Shown here piece by piece: positions 17,360-25,909 of a DNA stretch of 64,000 bases; position 1 is the stretch's first letter; each line of letters starts with the position of its first letter. Position numbers and translations under genes: made by a program. This stretch comes from Erythrobacter sp. Lineage in GTDB: Bacteria > Pseudomonadota > Alphaproteobacteria > Sphingomonadales > Sphingomonadaceae. The stretch lies in assembly GCF_011765465.1 (NCBI RefSeq), contig NZ_CP050265.1, forward strand, positions 2,571,501 through 2,635,500, given 5' to 3'. The notes beneath the pieces are model-generated. The model saw nothing but the letters and a program-made list of their open reading frames with translations. It ran no database searches and was not told where the DNA came from.

Positions 17360-19042
17360 ATGCCGGGCGACACAGTTCACGACGCGCATTCGGTGGTGGC
17401 GACGATCCAGCCGGCGATCGCGCTGATCGGGCTCGGCATCGGCGCGGCGCTCGTCTCGCGCGCGGTGCGATTGAATCCGATCGTCGGCTATATCGCGCTG
17501 GGCCTCGTCATCGGCGCACTCGGCTATCGCGAGGCGTTCGGCGGGCCGGTCGTCGCGGCCATGGCCGAGGCGGGGATCATGTTCCTGCTATTCAATCTCG
17601 GCCTGCATTTCTCGCTCGGGCGGATCCGCGAGGAAGCGGCCAACATCTTCGGCTTCGGCAGCCTGCAGATGCTGGTGGCGGGCGGGGCCTTCATCGCGAT
17701 CTTCCTCGCGATGGGCTTGGCCGTGGAGTTCGCGGTGATCGGGGGCTTTGCCATGGGCCTGTCCTCGACCGCGGTGGTGATCGGGCTGGTGCGCGAGCGC
17801 GGGCAGGAGGATTGCCCGGTGGGGCGGGCCTCGCAGTCGATCCTGATCTTCCAGGACATCGCCGCGATCCTGCTGCTGATCGCCGCGGGCGCTCTGGGAA
17901 GCGGCGGGGCGGTGCTGCCTGCGCTGGGCCTTGCGGGCGTCAAGGCGCTTGCCGCCTTCGGTATCGCGGTGCTGTTCGCGCGCCACCTGACCGAGCCGCT
18001 GTTCCGCCTGATCGGGCGGCTGGGGTCGAGCGAGGTGTTCACCGCGACCGCGCTGTTCCTCGCGCTCGCGGCGGGCTGGGCGGCGGGGGTTTCGGGCCTG
18101 TCGCTGACGCTTGGCGCTTTCCTTGGCGGGATGGCGGTGGCGGATTCGCCGTGGCGGATGATGGTGCAGGCCGAGATCGAGGCGTTTCGCGGGCTGTTCC
18201 TGAGTTTCTTCTTCATCTCGGTCGGGCTGATGATCGATCCCGCCGTTCTGGCGGCGAACTGGGCGCTGGTGCTCGCGGCGCCGGCGGGGCTGGTGGCGGT
18301 GAAATGCGCGTTCAATGTCCTTGCCGGGCTTGCCAACCGCTGGTCGGTGCCGGGCTCGGTGCAACTCGGTTTCCTGCTCGGCCAGGGAAGCGAATTCGCG
18401 CTCGTCCTGTTCGCGGTTCCCGCCGTCGCCGGGCTGGTCGAGGAGCGGATGATCGCGGTCCTCATCACCGCCATCGCGATCAGCCTCGCGCTCACGCCCG
18501 CCATTTCGGCGCTGGGCCGCAGGCTGGCGGGCAAGCTGCGCACCGGGCCGCCCGATGCGAAGCTCGGCGGGGACGATGCGCCGGTCGTGCTGATCGGGCT
18601 GACCCCGGCGGGGCGCGCGGTCGCGGACGCGCTGGGGCAGGAGGGGATCGGCTATCTCGCGGTCGAGGCCGACCACGACCGTTTCGAGCTGGCGCGGGCC
18701 GACGGGTACCGTGTCCAGCACGTCAACCCGACCGACCCAAGGAGCTGGGAAGCGCTCGGCATGGGGCGGCGCGCGATGGTGGTGGTGGCGAGCGGCAACG
18801 TCGCTGCCTCGCGCGCGCTCACCCCGCTGGTGCAGGAACGCTTTCCGGGGATCACGCGCGTGATCGCGCTGCCGGACGCGGCCATGCTGGACGAATTCGC
18901 CGCGCTCGGCATGGTCCCGGTCGAGACATCGGGCGAGGACGGCGCGGAGCGGCTGGTCGAAGCGGTCTTTAAAGGGCTCGGTCGGGAGCGGCGGCACACG
19001 GCGAGCGCAGCGGACGAGCCCGCCGCACCGCTGGCGGCCTGA
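17360..19042 (+). CDS. CPA2 cation:proton antiporter, Kef/Ybal type with C-terminal NAD-binding domain
   Basis: This 560-aa inner-membrane protein has a long run of hydrophobic helices typical of the Na+/H+ exchanger fold. Motifs include NPIVGYIALGLVIG, AEAGIMFLLFNLGLHFSLGRI and GFAMGLSSTAVVIGLV, then GSEFALVLFAV. After about residue 395 comes a soluble Rossmann (RCK/TrkA-N) domain starting DAPVVLIGLTPAGRAVADAL, with D at the end of the second strand region (YLAVEADHDRFELARADG). Such proteins exchange K+ or Na+ for H+ and are often gated by nucleotides or glutathione adducts. The hydrophobic part is complete. Its start codon follows a hairpin repeat whose right arm doubles as the ribosome-binding site. 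Confidence 0.9.
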   Translation: MPGDTVHDAHSVVATIQPAIALIGLGIGAALVSRAVRLNPIVGYIALGLVIGALGYREAFGGPVVAAMAEAGIMFLLFNLGLHFSLGRIREEAANIFGFGSLQMLVAGGAFIAIFLAMGLAVEFAVIGGFAMGLSSTAVVIGLVRERGQEDCPVGRASQSILIFQDIAAILLLIAAGALGSGGAVLPALGLAGVKALAAFGIAVLFARHLTEPLFRLIGRLGSSEVFTATALFLALAAGWAAGVSGLSLTLGAFLGGMAVADSPWRMMVQAEIEAFRGLFLSFFFISVGLMIDPAVLAANWALVLAAPAGLVAVKCAFNVLAGLANRWSVPGSVQLGFLLGQGSEFALVLFAVPAVAGLVEERMIAVLITAIAISLALTPAISALGRRLAGKLRTGPPDAKLGGDDAPVVLIGLTPAGRAVADALGQEGIGYLAVEADHDRFELARADGYRVQHVNPTDPRSWEALGMGRRAMVVVASGNVAASRALTPLVQERFPGITRVIALPDAAMLDEFAALGMVPVETSGEDGAERLVEAVFKGLGRERRHTASAADEPAAPLAA

Positions 19043-19046
19043 CGCC

Positions 19047-19328
19047 TCATCCGCCGTTGAGGCGTTTCCGGATTTCCTTGCCCGCCTTGAAATAGGGCAC
19101 GCGCTTGGCCGGAACCTCGACCGTTTCGCCGGTGCGCGGGTTGCGCCCGGTGCGGGCCTGCCTTTCGCGCGTCGAAAAGGCGCCGAAGCCGCGCAGTTCG
19201 ACCCGCCCGCCTTCGGCAAGGCGCTGGGCGATCTCGTCGAAGAAGATGTCGACCACCTGTTCGACCTCTTCGGCGCGCAGTTCGGGATTGTCCTTGTGAA
19301 GTGCCTGCAGCAATTCGGATCTGATCAT
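19047..19328 (-). CDS. ihfB: Integration host factor, beta subunit
   Basis: This 93-aa DNA-bending protein of the HU/IHF family has the start [10 protein letters not shown], the [18 protein letters not shown] beta-arm region, the GRNPRTGE tip whose proline intercalates into DNA, and the [11 protein letters not shown] end. RSEL at the N-terminus and RGFG-F-S agree with IhfB and not with HU or IhfA. IHF bends DNA at promoters, attachment sites and origins. It is convergent with the antiporter (4-bp gap). The usual neighbour rpsA is absent; 194 bp without a gene separate it from the GntR gene upstream. Confidence 0.92.
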   Translation of the reverse strand: MIRSELLQALHKDNPELRAEEVEQVVDIFFDEIAQRLAEGGRVELRGFGAFSTRERQARTGRNPRTGETVEVPAKRVPYFKAGKEIRKRLNGG

Positions 19329-19522
19329 TTTCGGCCTCCCGGCGACAGCACGGCGACAATTCGCGCTGCCCCGATGGCGGGTGCCCCCCGCTTTTTCCCC
19401 TTTGCCGCCCTGACCCGACGGGCGATGTCGAAGCCGGGAGATTGCCAGAGGATCGCGCCTCCCGCAAGCGAGTGCGGCGCCAAAATGGGCGGAATTTCAG
19501 CGATCGTGCCGTTTGTGAACGT

Positions 19523-19861
19523 TCACCCGCGCTCTAGCAGTTCGCCGACGTCGAGCCCGAGCCGGTCCATCCGTTCGCGCAGGTCCGGCCATTCCTCTTC
19601 GAGGAAACGCTCGCGCTCGGCCCGGCGCAGGCGTTCGGCGGCGCCTTTGACGACATACATCCCGACCCCGCGCTGGACCTCGACGAGGCCGTCGTTCTGG
19701 AACTGCTGGTAGGCTTTCGCCACGGTAAGCGGGTTCGCCCCCTGCTCGGCGGCGAGCGCGCGGACCGAAGGCAGCATCGCGCCTTCGGGATAGTCGCCTT
19801 CGATGATGGCGGCCGCGATTCTGTCGCGCAGCTTCAGGTAGACCGGGCGGGCCTGGCTCAT
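19523..19861 (-). CDS. GntR family transcriptional regulator, YtrA-like short form
   Basis: This 112-aa regulator has a winged-helix domain (VYLKLRDRIAAAIIEGDYPEGAMLPSVRAL, then GANPLTVAKAYQQFQNDGLVEVQRGVGMYV) followed by only about 40 residues of charged helix. The short C-terminal part marks the YtrA subfamily, which usually represses an adjacent ABC-transporter operon. ATG 19861 has AAGGGA upstream at 8-nt distance. No ABC genes adjoin here; its divergent neighbour is a POT peptide symporter 259 bp away, so a target is not obvious. The intervening 19862-20120 shows no gene. Confidence 0.88.
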   Translation of the reverse strand: MSQARPVYLKLRDRIAAAIIEGDYPEGAMLPSVRALAAEQGANPLTVAKAYQQFQNDGLVEVQRGVGMYVVKGAAERLRRAERERFLEEEWPDLRERMDRLGLDVGELLERG

Positions 19862-20120
19862 GATACGTGTCCCTTGCACCCGCCCCGAGCGGATGCGAGG
19901 TGCATCAGTGCCATAATACAGCCATGCGCGTCAAGGCGGGCTCGTGACCGGCGTATGACACGCCTCAGGCGAGGTTCAGGCGGGGCTTGCGAACACGGCC
20001 CGCCGCACAACTGTAATCGAGGCTTCACATGGCGGTCTTTGCCGCTAGTGTGCGCGCCTTTCGGGGCGCGCCGCGTGAGAGGGTCGCGCTTCACGGGGAT
20101 CAATTCGAAAAGGTTTCTTC

Positions 20121-21716
20121 ATGGCTACCCAAGCACTGCCGGACGGGGACAGCGCAGGCACCATCCTTGGCCATCCCAAGGGTCTGTTCGTCCTGTTCTT
20201 CGCCGAGATGTGGGAACGCTTCTCCTATTACGGGATGCGTGCCCTCCTCATCTTCTATCTGACCAAGCACTGGTTGTTTTCCGACAGCGAAGCGGGTGTC
20301 ATCTACGGCGCCTACACGGCGCTGGTCTACATCACCCCGGTGGTCGGCGGCTATCTCGCCGACAAGTATCTCGGGCAGAGGAAGGCCGTGCTGTTCGGCG
20401 CGATCCTGCTGACGCTCGGGCACTTCTTCATGGCCTTCGAAGGCGAGCCCGCCGCGGGCAATGAAGGCAACCCGATCATCTATATCTTCTGGCTGGCGCT
20501 GGCGCTGATCATCGTCGGCTCGGGCTTCCTCAAGGCCAATATCTCGGTGATCGTCGGCCAGCTCTACCCGCGCACCGACATCCGCCGCGACCCGGCCTAC
20601 ACGATCTTCTACATGGGGATTAACATCGGCGCGTTCTTCGGGTCGATCCTGTGCGGCTATATCGGCGAAACCTATGGCTGGGCTTACGGTTTCGGCCTTG
20701 CCGGGATCGGGATGCTGCTCGGCCTCGTCGTGTTCGCCTGGGGCACGCCGCTGCTGCTTGGCCGGGGCGAGCCTCCCAAGCCGCTCGCCAAGGGGACCGA
20801 ATGGGGGATGTATGCCGCGGGCATCGCGCTCGTCGGCATCTGCTGGCTGGCGATCCAGTTCCAGAGCCTCGTCGGCTATGTCCTCGGCGGCTTCGGCGGC
20901 GCGCTGGTGCTTTATGTCCTTTTCACGGCGGTGGTGAAGCTGCCGAGCGAGGAGCGCGACCGGATCTTCGCGGCGATGTTCCTCATTCTGACCTCGATCA
21001 TCTTCTGGGCGCTCTTCGAGCAGGCGGGCTCTTCGCTCAACCTGTTCACCGACCGCCATGTCGATCGCACGCTGTTCGGCATTGAAGTTCCGGCCTCGGT
21101 GTTCCAGTCGGTCAATGCAGGCTTCATCTTCCTGCTCGCGCCGGTGTTCGCCGCGACATGGACCGCGCTCGGTCGCCGCAACATGGAACCTTCCACGCCA
21201 TTCAAATTCGGACTTGGCGTGATCCAGGTCGGCCTCGGCTTCCTCGTCCTCGTGTTCGGCGCGCAGTCGGTCGGGGTCGATGCGGCGACGCCGGTGATGT
21301 TCATCTTCCTGATCTACCTGCTGCACACGACCGGCGAGCTGTGCCTGTCGCCCGTGGGCCTGTCTGCGATGAACCGGCTGGCTCCGGCGCACATGGCCTC
21401 GCTCATCATGGGGACGTGGTTCTTCGCTTCGGCGACCGGCAATTTCGCGGCCGGCCTGATCGCGGCGGCGACCGGCGCGGAAGGCGTCGGCGAAGAAGCG
21501 GGCAAGCAGGTTGTGCTCGACGTTTACAGCAATGTCGGCTGGGTCGCGGTCGGCGTCGGCGTCGGCGTGATGGTCATCAGCCCGCTGATCAAGAAGCTGA
21601 TGCATCTCGACACGCTTCAGGACGACAATGTCGGCGACGACCTCGAAGGCCAGCGCGAAGCGGGGCTCGAAGCGCAGGAAGGCGGCATCCGCCCGGCGAC
21701 GCGTCCGAGCAATTGA
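20121..21716 (+). CDS. Peptide:H+ symporter, POT/PTR2 family
   Basis: This 531-aa inner-membrane carrier imports di- and tripeptides with protons. It has the family motif ExxERFSYYG (EMWERFSYYGMRALLIFYL), the signature FYMGINIGAFFGSILCGYIGE, and GELCLSPVGLSAMNRLAP in the second half, over 12 or more hydrophobic helices. The last 35 residues are a hydrophilic acidic tail. AAAAGG precedes ATG 20121. It stands alone on the plus strand. The exported amidohydrolases downstream begin after a strong inverted repeat, so they are probably a separate transcript. Peptide uptake and those peptidase-like hydrolases could still be nutritionally related. Confidence 0.93.
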   Translation: MATQALPDGDSAGTILGHPKGLFVLFFAEMWERFSYYGMRALLIFYLTKHWLFSDSEAGVIYGAYTALVYITPVVGGYLADKYLGQRKAVLFGAILLTLGHFFMAFEGEPAAGNEGNPIIYIFWLALALIIVGSGFLKANISVIVGQLYPRTDIRRDPAYTIFYMGINIGAFFGSILCGYIGETYGWAYGFGLAGIGMLLGLVVFAWGTPLLLGRGEPPKPLAKGTEWGMYAAGIALVGICWLAIQFQSLVGYVLGGFGGALVLYVLFTAVVKLPSEERDRIFAAMFLILTSIIFWALFEQAGSSLNLFTDRHVDRTLFGIEVPASVFQSVNAGFIFLLAPVFAATWTALGRRNMEPSTPFKFGLGVIQVGLGFLVLVFGAQSVGVDAATPVMFIFLIYLLHTTGELCLSPVGLSAMNRLAPAHMASLIMGTWFFASATGNFAAGLIAAATGAEGVGEEAGKQVVLDVYSNVGWVAVGVGVGVMVISPLIKKLMHLDTLQDDNVGDDLEGQREAGLEAQEGGIRPATRPSN

Positions 21717-21772
21717 GGCGACAAGGCGGGGCCGCGTGCCGGTCCCGCCCGCCGTTCTGTTCGACTTAAGTT

Positions 21773-21810
21773 ACACCCGGCCTGTCCAATGACGTGGACA
21801 GGCCGGGTGT
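21773..21810. terminator. Perfect 15-bp inverted repeat after the POT symporter
   Basis: ACACCCGGCCTGTCC at 21773-21787 is the exact reverse complement of 21796-21810, with an 8-base loop. It lies 57 bp after the symporter stop and 48 bp before the amidohydrolase ATG. It would form a very stable hairpin on either strand. No T-run follows, so it is either a factor-assisted terminator or an operator-like site. A second weaker stem (GGCGGG/CCCGCC, 21725-21749) lies just before it. Confidence 0.55.
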
Positions 21811-21857
21811 CGCGCGTCTAGGCTCCTTCCCTCTCGCGAGAGAAGGGGACTGACTTG

Positions 21858-23282
21858 ATGCGTTTTTCACGATCCGAGCCTGCGCGCCTCGGCCTGATGG
21901 CCGGGCTGTGCGGGGCGCTTGCCCTTGCGGGCTGCACCACGACCGGCTCCGCCAATGCCGCTGCCGACCGCAGCGACAGGGCCGAGGCGGGCGATGCCTA
22001 CGCCGCCAAGACGGAGAGCGAGGCGCCCTTCGCCTCGACCTACGAACCCTATCCCGGCGTTCCCACGGCGCTGGTCGGCGCGGTGGTCTATGACGGCGCA
22101 GGCGGGCGGATCGAGAACGGCACTGTCCTTTTCCGCGATGGCAAGGTGGTCGCGGTGGGCGATGCCTCGCTTTCGACCGAAGGCTACCGGGTGATTCCTG
22201 CGGGCGGCAAATACGTCACGCCCGGCATCATCGACATCCATTCGCACCTCGGCGACTATCCCAGCCCCTCGGTCGACGCGCATTCCGACGGCAACGAGGC
22301 GACCAGCCCCACGACGCCCGACGTCTGGGCGGAACATTCGGTCTGGCCGCAGGACCCCGGCTTCACCCGCGCGCTCGCCAATGGCGGGATCACCGCTCTG
22401 CAGATCCTGCCCGGCTCGGCGAACCTGATGGGCGGGCGTTCGGTGACGCTCAAGAACGTGCCCGCGCGCACGGTGCAGGGGATGAAGTTCCCCGGCGCGC
22501 CCCACGGCTTCAAGATGGCCTGCGGCGAGAATCCCAAGCGCGTCTACGGCAATCGCGGGCGCAAGCCCTCGACCCGGATGGGCAATTTCGCGGTCAACCG
22601 CCAGACCTGGCTCGCGGCGATCGACTACGCCAATTCCGACAATCCCAAGCGCGACCTCGCCAAGGAGACGCTGAAGGGCGTGCTCGACGGGGAGATCCTC
22701 GTCCACAACCACTGCTACCGCGCGGACGAGATGGCGCTGGTGATGGATATGGCGAAGGAGATGGGATACCGCGTCACCGCCTTCCACCACGCGGTCGAGG
22801 CTTACAAGATCGGCGACCTGCTGCGCGAAAACGACGTGTGCTCCGCGATCTGGGCGGACTGGTACGGCTTCAAGATGGAAGCCTATGACGGCATCCTCGA
22901 AAACGCCGCGCTGCTCCAGAACGAAGGCGCCTGCGTGGTCATCCATTCGGACGACGAGAACGACATCCAGCGGTTGAACCAGGAAGCCGCCAAGGCGCAG
23001 GCCGCGGGCAAGCGCATGGGCATGGACATTCCCGATGCGACCGTGATCGGCTGGATTACCCTCAACGCCGCCAAGGCGATGGGCATCGCCGACATGACCG
23101 GCAGCCTAGAGCCGGGAAAGATGGCCGACGTGGTGCTGTGGAACGGCGATCCGCTCTCGGTCTATTCGCGGCCCGAGAAGGTGTGGGTCGACGGCGCGCT
23201 GCTGTTCGACGCGATGGACCCCAAGCGCCGCCCGGTGAGCGATTTCGAGCTCGGCCAGCCCGGTGAAGGAGATGTGAAATGA
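21858..23282 (+). CDS. Exported amidohydrolase (putative lipoprotein), metal-binding partner of a pair
   Basis: This protein of about 474 aa has a signal peptide ending in a lipobox (LALAGC), so it is probably anchored in the envelope. The amidohydrolase barrel starts with GGKYVTPGIIDIHSHLG, where HxH is the first metal-ligand pair. Later histidines appear in LVHNHCYRADEM and VTAFHHAVEAY, and a catalytic-type aspartate in VVIHSDDEND. The last 60 residues return to the small beta domain (GSLEPGKMADVVLWNGDPL). Family members hydrolyse C-N bonds in imidazolones, N-acyl amino acids or dipeptides. AAGGGGA precedes ATG 21858. Its end overlaps the next amidohydrolase by ATGA, so the two are co-translated. 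Confidence 0.88.
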   Translation: MRFSRSEPARLGLMAGLCGALALAGCTTTGSANAAADRSDRAEAGDAYAAKTESEAPFASTYEPYPGVPTALVGAVVYDGAGGRIENGTVLFRDGKVVAVGDASLSTEGYRVIPAGGKYVTPGIIDIHSHLGDYPSPSVDAHSDGNEATSPTTPDVWAEHSVWPQDPGFTRALANGGITALQILPGSANLMGGRSVTLKNVPARTVQGMKFPGAPHGFKMACGENPKRVYGNRGRKPSTRMGNFAVNRQTWLAAIDYANSDNPKRDLAKETLKGVLDGEILVHNHCYRADEMALVMDMAKEMGYRVTAFHHAVEAYKIGDLLRENDVCSAIWADWYGFKMEAYDGILENAALLQNEGACVVIHSDDENDIQRLNQEAAKAQAAGKRMGMDIPDATVIGWITLNAAKAMGIADMTGSLEPGKMADVVLWNGDPLSVYSRPEKVWVDGALLFDAMDPKRRPVSDFELGQPGEGDVK

Positions 23283-24658
23283 AGCGCCTCCTGACACTTG
23301 CAGCCTCCGCGCTCGCGCTCGCTTCCACTCCCGCGCTGGCGCAGGACGTGGTCGTCACCAATGCGAAGGTCGTGCTCGGCGATGGGTCCGATCCGATCGA
23401 GAACGGGACGGTTATCATCGAGGACGGCGAAGTCGTCTTCGCCGGAACGCCGACACCGGGACAGACCTTCGAGACCGACACCGTGATCGACGCGGGCGGA
23501 GCATGGGTGACGCCCGGCCTCTTCGCGACCGTCACGACGCTCGGCCTTTGGGACGTGGGCGCGGTGAGCGAATCGAACGACCAGCGCGCCTCGCGCTCTC
23601 CGTTCAGCGCGGCGCTCGATGCCGCACCGATCGTGAATCCGAATTCGCAGCACATCCTCGTCCACCGCGCCGCCGGGATCACCCGCGCGGCGACGACGAC
23701 GCTGCCCTCGGCCTCGATCTTCGCAGGGCAAGGCGCGCTGATCGATCTCGGCGCGGACCCCGAACCCGTCATGCGCCCGCGCGCCTTCCAGATGGTCGAC
23801 ATGGGCGAAGGCGCCGGGCGGATCGCAGGCGGCAGCCGCGCGGCGGCGCACGTGCTGTTCCGCAACGCCCTGCGCGAGGCGCAGTCCTATGGCGAAGCCG
23901 CGCGCATACCGGGGCAGAGCGCCTCGCGCCGCGACCTGCGCACCGGGGACGACGTGCCGGTCGACCCGCGCCTTGCCGGACGCGAGACGGACCGGCCGGG
24001 CGACGTGCTGCTCACCCGCTTCGATGCAGCAGCACTCGTCCCCGTCGTGCGCGGCGAGCAGAAGCTCTACGTCGCGGTCGAGCGCGCCGCCGACATCCGC
24101 GCCGTGCTCGCGCTGAAGGACGAATTCCCCGAGCTCGACATGGTGCTGGTCGGCGCGAGCGAAGGCTGGCTCGCGGCCGAGGACATCGCGCGCGCGGGCG
24201 TTCCGGTGATCGCCGATAGCCTCGATGATCTTCCCACCGGCTTCGACCAGCTCGCCGCGACGCAGAGCAATATCGGCCGGATGAAGCGCGCCGGGGTGCA
24301 AGTCGCGATCAACGCGGGCGCGATGCAGAACCCGCGCCGCCTGCCGCAGCACGCGGGCAATCTCGTCGCGCTCACCCGGATGCCGGGGGCGACGGGCCTA
24401 TCGTGGGGCGAGGCGTTCGCCTCGATCAGTTCGGTCCCGGCCGCGATCAGCGGGATGGGCGGGCGCGCGGGCGTGCTCGCGCCGGGCGCGCTGGGCGATC
24501 TCGTGTTCTGGGACGGCGACCCGCTCGAGGTGACGAGCGTGCCCACGCGCGTCTTCATCGACGGCGTCGAACAGCCGATGGACAGCCACCAGAGCCGCCT
24601 CAAGGAGCGTTACCGCGACCTCGACGAAAGCGACCTGCCCAAGGCGTATGACTGGTAA
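23279..24658 (+). CDS. Exported amidohydrolase-like protein lacking the HxH metal motif
   Basis: This 459-aa protein has a clear signal peptide (LLTLAASALALASTPALA, cleavage before QDVVV) and the composite beta domain of amidohydrolases at both ends (TVIIEDGEVVFAGTPTPG and GVLAPGALGDLVFWDGDPLEV). Where the active partner has DIHSH after VTPG, this one reads VTPGLFATVTTLGLW, so the first two metal-binding histidines are missing. The barrel is otherwise complete and in frame. AAGGAG precedes the ATG, and the gene overlaps its upstream partner by 4 bp. It is therefore probably a non-catalytic or differently acting subunit working with the first protein, and not a decaying gene. Confidence 0.85.
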   Translation: MKRLLTLAASALALASTPALAQDVVVTNAKVVLGDGSDPIENGTVIIEDGEVVFAGTPTPGQTFETDTVIDAGGAWVTPGLFATVTTLGLWDVGAVSESNDQRASRSPFSAALDAAPIVNPNSQHILVHRAAGITRAATTTLPSASIFAGQGALIDLGADPEPVMRPRAFQMVDMGEGAGRIAGGSRAAAHVLFRNALREAQSYGEAARIPGQSASRRDLRTGDDVPVDPRLAGRETDRPGDVLLTRFDAAALVPVVRGEQKLYVAVERAADIRAVLALKDEFPELDMVLVGASEGWLAAEDIARAGVPVIADSLDDLPTGFDQLAATQSNIGRMKRAGVQVAINAGAMQNPRRLPQHAGNLVALTRMPGATGLSWGEAFASISSVPAAISGMGGRAGVLAPGALGDLVFWDGDPLEVTSVPTRVFIDGVEQPMDSHQSRLKERYRDLDESDLPKAYDW

Positions 24659-24687
24659 CTGGCGCGGCGCGCAAAGCGGTCTATAGT

Positions 24688-24713
24688 CCACCCCCCAAGC
24701 CTTGAGGGGGTGG
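24688..24713 (+). promoter_or_regulatory. Inverted repeat covering the NnrU ribosome-binding site
   Basis: CCACCCCC (24688-24695) pairs exactly with GGGGGTGG (24706-24713) across a CAAG/CTTG-like loop. The right arm is the only ribosome-binding-site-like stretch before ATG 24717. A TATAGT box lies just before the left arm. If transcribed, the stem would hide the ribosome-binding site. It could equally act as a terminator for the amidohydrolase pair that ends 29 bp earlier. Confidence 0.4.
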
Positions 24714-24716
24714 ATT

Positions 24717-25394
24717 ATGGAACAGGGCCTCGTCGAACTGATCGCCGCGAACGCCGCCTTCGTCGGCACGCATTTCCTGATGTCGCACCCGCTGCGCACG
24801 CCGCTGGTGAATATGCTCGGCGCGGGCGGATTTCAGGTCGCCTATTCGATCGTCAGCGCGGCGACGCTTGCCTGGGTCTATTTCGCCTACAAGGCGGCGC
24901 CTGTCGGCGACCTGCCCGGCTCGGGCGAGATCGGCTGGATCATCGCCACCGCCCTGACCCTTCCCGCGACCGTGCTGCTGGCGGGTTCGCTGTTCGGCAA
25001 CCCCGCCCTGCCCGTCCCGGGAGCCGAGGCGCAGGCCCGCGCCGAGCCGAAGGGCGTGTTCCGCGTGACGCGCCACCCGATGATGTGGGGGATCGGCCTG
25101 TGGGCGCTCTCGCACATCATCCTCTTCGCCAACTGGCGCAGCGTCATCACCGCGTTTGCCATGGGCCTGCTCGCGCTGGTCGGGGCGAAATTGCAGGACG
25201 CGAAGAAGGAGGGCCTGATGGGCGAGGCGTGGAAGGCATGGGAGGCGAAGACCAGCTACGCCCCGCGCCTTGGCAAGCTCGCCTCGGCGGGCGCGCTGGC
25301 GTGGGGGCTGGGGATCGTCCTGTTCCTCGGCCTGTCGTGGCTGCATATCCGCGCGGGCGGGATCCCGGCGGGGGTCTGGCGCTGGGTCTATTAA
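24717..25394 (+). CDS. NnrU family membrane protein
   Basis: This 225-aa protein has about six hydrophobic helices and the NnrU hallmarks: an early FVGTHFLMSHPLRTPL, and RVTRHPMMWGIGLWALSHI in the middle, where RHP is shared with membrane-bound methyltransferases of the isoprenylcysteine type. NnrU was first described beside nitric-oxide reductase genes, and homologues are also linked with carotenoid isomerisation (Z-ISO-like). No denitrification genes are near. The start at ATG 24717 follows GAGGGGGTGG, which lies in a hairpin arm. The role here is open. Confidence 0.8.
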   Translation: MEQGLVELIAANAAFVGTHFLMSHPLRTPLVNMLGAGGFQVAYSIVSAATLAWVYFAYKAAPVGDLPGSGEIGWIIATALTLPATVLLAGSLFGNPALPVPGAEAQARAEPKGVFRVTRHPMMWGIGLWALSHIILFANWRSVITAFAMGLLALVGAKLQDAKKEGLMGEAWKAWEAKTSYAPRLGKLASAGALAWGLGIVLFLGLSWLHIRAGGIPAGVWRWVY

Positions 25395-25398
25395 AGGG

Positions 25399-25905
25399 TC
25401 AGGGCCGCGGCGCGGGGTCGGGCAGCCAGCCCATCCACAAGGCGAAACCGCCGATCACGATCAGCGCGACGAAGGCATAGGACACCCAGTCGAGCACTCT
25501 CTCCATTATCGGTGCTTTCGGCTCGGGCCCGCGGCGAATACTGATCGGGCGCGCGGGCCTGCGACGCTCGTCGAAATGGCGCACGACCAGTCGCTCGGCC
25601 TTCGCCAGCGGCTGCGCCTCCTCCTCCTCGCCGAGCCGCACCGTGCCCGCATCGACATCGACATGAACGGCAAGGCCATAAGCGCCATCGGGCCAGCGGC
25701 GGACGAACAGGGTGAAGCGCCCCGGCTCCTCGTGCCATTCGACCGAGGCATCGAAGCTTTCGTCCTGCAGTTCGAAAACCGTCCGGCGCGCCGCGAGATC
25801 GCGCACGCGCGGGGTTTCGCGCCACTGCGAATGAAGCCCCTCGCTGAGCCAGTATTCGACCTCGAAGCGCCCGTCGGGCGAAGTCTCGGTCCGCGTGCCG
25901 CTCAC
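25399..25905 (-). CDS. Hypothetical protein with a C-terminal membrane anchor
   Basis: I do not recognise this 168-aa protein. The first 140 residues are soluble and rich in alternating strands (FEVEYWLSEGLHSQWRETPRV, RFTLFVRRWPDGAYGLAVHVDV). The end is one transmembrane helix (VLDWVSYAFVALIVIGGFALWMGWL) followed by a short proline-rich tail, giving a tail-anchored topology. GTG 25905 starts 4 bp after the stop of the enoyl-CoA hydratase gene, with GGGGGGAG at good spacing, so the two are one operon. Its 3' end nearly touches the convergent NnrU gene (4-bp gap). Confidence 0.65.
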   Translation of the reverse strand: MSGTRTETSPDGRFEVEYWLSEGLHSQWRETPRVRDLAARRTVFELQDESFDASVEWHEEPGRFTLFVRRWPDGAYGLAVHVDVDAGTVRLGEEEEAQPLAKAERLVVRHFDERRRPARPISIRRGPEPKAPIMERVLDWVSYAFVALIVIGGFALWMGWLPDPAPRP

Positions 25906-25909
25906 CGGT

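Noticed and set aside
19329..19522. Small gene or RNA between ihfB and the GntR gene
   Set aside because: No frame with plausible composition and no stable structure recognised.
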